The notes under the pieces were generated by a model that was given only the letters and a program-made list of their open reading frames with translations, had not been told where the DNA came from and ran no database searches. From contig NZ_QMDV01000003.1 in the NCBI RefSeq assembly GCF_003284895.1, positions 436,501 through 500,500 on the forward strand: a stretch of 64,000 bases of DNA. Direction: 5' to 3'. Source of the DNA: Pontibacter arcticus (GTDB taxonomy: Bacteria; Bacteroidota; Bacteroidia; Cytophagales; Hymenobacteraceae). A program made the position numbers and the translations under genes. Below are positions 63,803-64,000 of this stretch, in pieces. The stretch's first letter is position 1; the number at the start of each line of letters is the position of its first letter.

Positions 63803-63810
63803 TAATTTTG
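63803..63810 (+). promoter_or_regulatory. Candidate -7 box of ribB
   Basis: TAATTTTG matches TAnnTTTG, 70 bases upstream of the ribB ATG. A -33 TTG is not evident. Confidence 0.4.
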
Positions 63811-63835
63811 TGGCAATTTAGAAAAAAGCACATTT

Positions 63836-63865
63836 GCCTGTGTGCGTTGCTGAAACCGCACAGGC
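63836..63865 (+). promoter_or_regulatory. Hairpin in the ribB leader
   Basis: GCCTGTG plus CG (63836-63846, with a 2-base bulge) pairs with CGCACAGGC (63857-63865). It ends 14 bases before the start codon, where it could affect translation. The conserved FMN riboswitch blocks are not present. Confidence 0.4.
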
Positions 63866-63879
63866 TTAATTATACTTGT

Positions 63880-64000
63880 ATGGAAACCAATACAACTGAA
63901 AATGCCAGACCGTTAGATTCTATCGAATCAGCGATTGAAGCGATACGAGAAGGAAAAGTAATTATAGTGGTAGACGATGACGACCGCGAAAATGAAGGCG
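63880..64000 (+). CDS. ribB: 3,4-dihydroxy-2-butanone 4-phosphate synthase, N-terminal part (runs out of window)
   Basis: The first 40 residues only. After a short leader peptide the sequence reads SIESAIEAIREGKVIIVVDD and then DDRENEG, the start of RibB, which converts ribulose 5-phosphate to the four-carbon riboflavin precursor. The acidic DDDDRENEG stretch holds metal and substrate ligands. Whether a GTP cyclohydrolase II domain (RibBA fusion) follows cannot be seen. The ATG at 63880 follows a TATACTTGT element. Confidence 0.9.
   Translation, partial: METNTTENARPLDSIESAIEAIREGKVIIVVDDDDRENEG

Noticed and set aside
63811-63879. FMN riboswitch upstream of ribB
   Set aside because: The leader is short and lacks the conserved aptamer blocks; only a simple bulged hairpin is present.
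1180-63880. TATACTT as a -10-like promoter element
   Set aside because: Most copies are inside genes or just after stop codons and terminators, in both orientations, and the Bacteroidota -7 consensus is TAnnTTTG. A few copies such as TATACTTTG only partly resemble it.

Overview
The window is a chromosomal stretch from a member of the Bacteroidota, most likely Cytophagales/Hymenobacteraceae and Pontibacter-like. The class-level call rests on what is visible: a fused LpxC-FabZ protein, the type IX secretion (T9SS) regulator PorX, four giant proteins ending in T9SS type A sorting domains, TAnnTTTG promoter boxes, and starts without Shine-Dalgarno sequences. The genus is inference. No tRNA, rRNA, insertion sequence, prophage or CRISPR array was seen.

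Layout. 1-6.1 kb: the 3' end of valS, three small envelope genes of little known function, a 2-oxo-acid dehydrogenase E2 gene and cinA. 6.1-10.1 kb: a DUF4197 lipoprotein, an erythromycin-esterase-family protein, a Ca2+/Na+ antiporter and a YebC-type regulator. 10.3-15.7 kb: a minus-strand lipid A operon (HD phosphohydrolase, lpxD, lpxC-fabZ, lpxA, ABC ATPase), divergent from porX-tsaE-ald (15.9-19.2 kb). Then a GNAT acetyltransferase and a flavin reductase.

21-58.5 kb is one large Wzx/Wzy-type surface polysaccharide locus. It starts with export genes (wza-like, wzc-like kinase, wzx-like flippase), followed by glycosyltransferases, a TupA-like ATP-grasp enzyme and a wzy-like polymerase. It ends with pglC-, pglD-, pglE- and pglF-like genes, which predict that the repeat unit starts on a bacillosamine-type (2,4-diacetamido-trideoxy) sugar. 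Between the two halves lies a block of about 18 kb: an alginate-lyase-family gene on the opposite strand and four giant secreted proteins arranged A1-B1-A2-B2. A proteins carry carbohydrate-binding and malectin-like modules; B proteins carry lectin-like modules and a sugar-dehydrogenase-like propeller. The arrangement is a tandem duplication of a two-gene unit with later module shuffling. The simplest reading is that the locus makes a glycan together with secreted proteins that bind or process it; PorX upstream belongs to the same export system.

58.6-64 kb is housekeeping: fumarylacetoacetase, a NifU-like/Mrp pair, dnaG, and the start of ribB.

The most unusual genome-scale signal is the heptamer TATACTT/AAGTATA. 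I counted about 130 copies by eye on both strands against roughly 8 expected for a random 7-mer. It occurs in intergenic DNA, next to or inside terminators, and inside genes, where it appears as preferred codon pairs (ATA-CTT for Ile-Leu, AGT-ATA for Ser-Ile).
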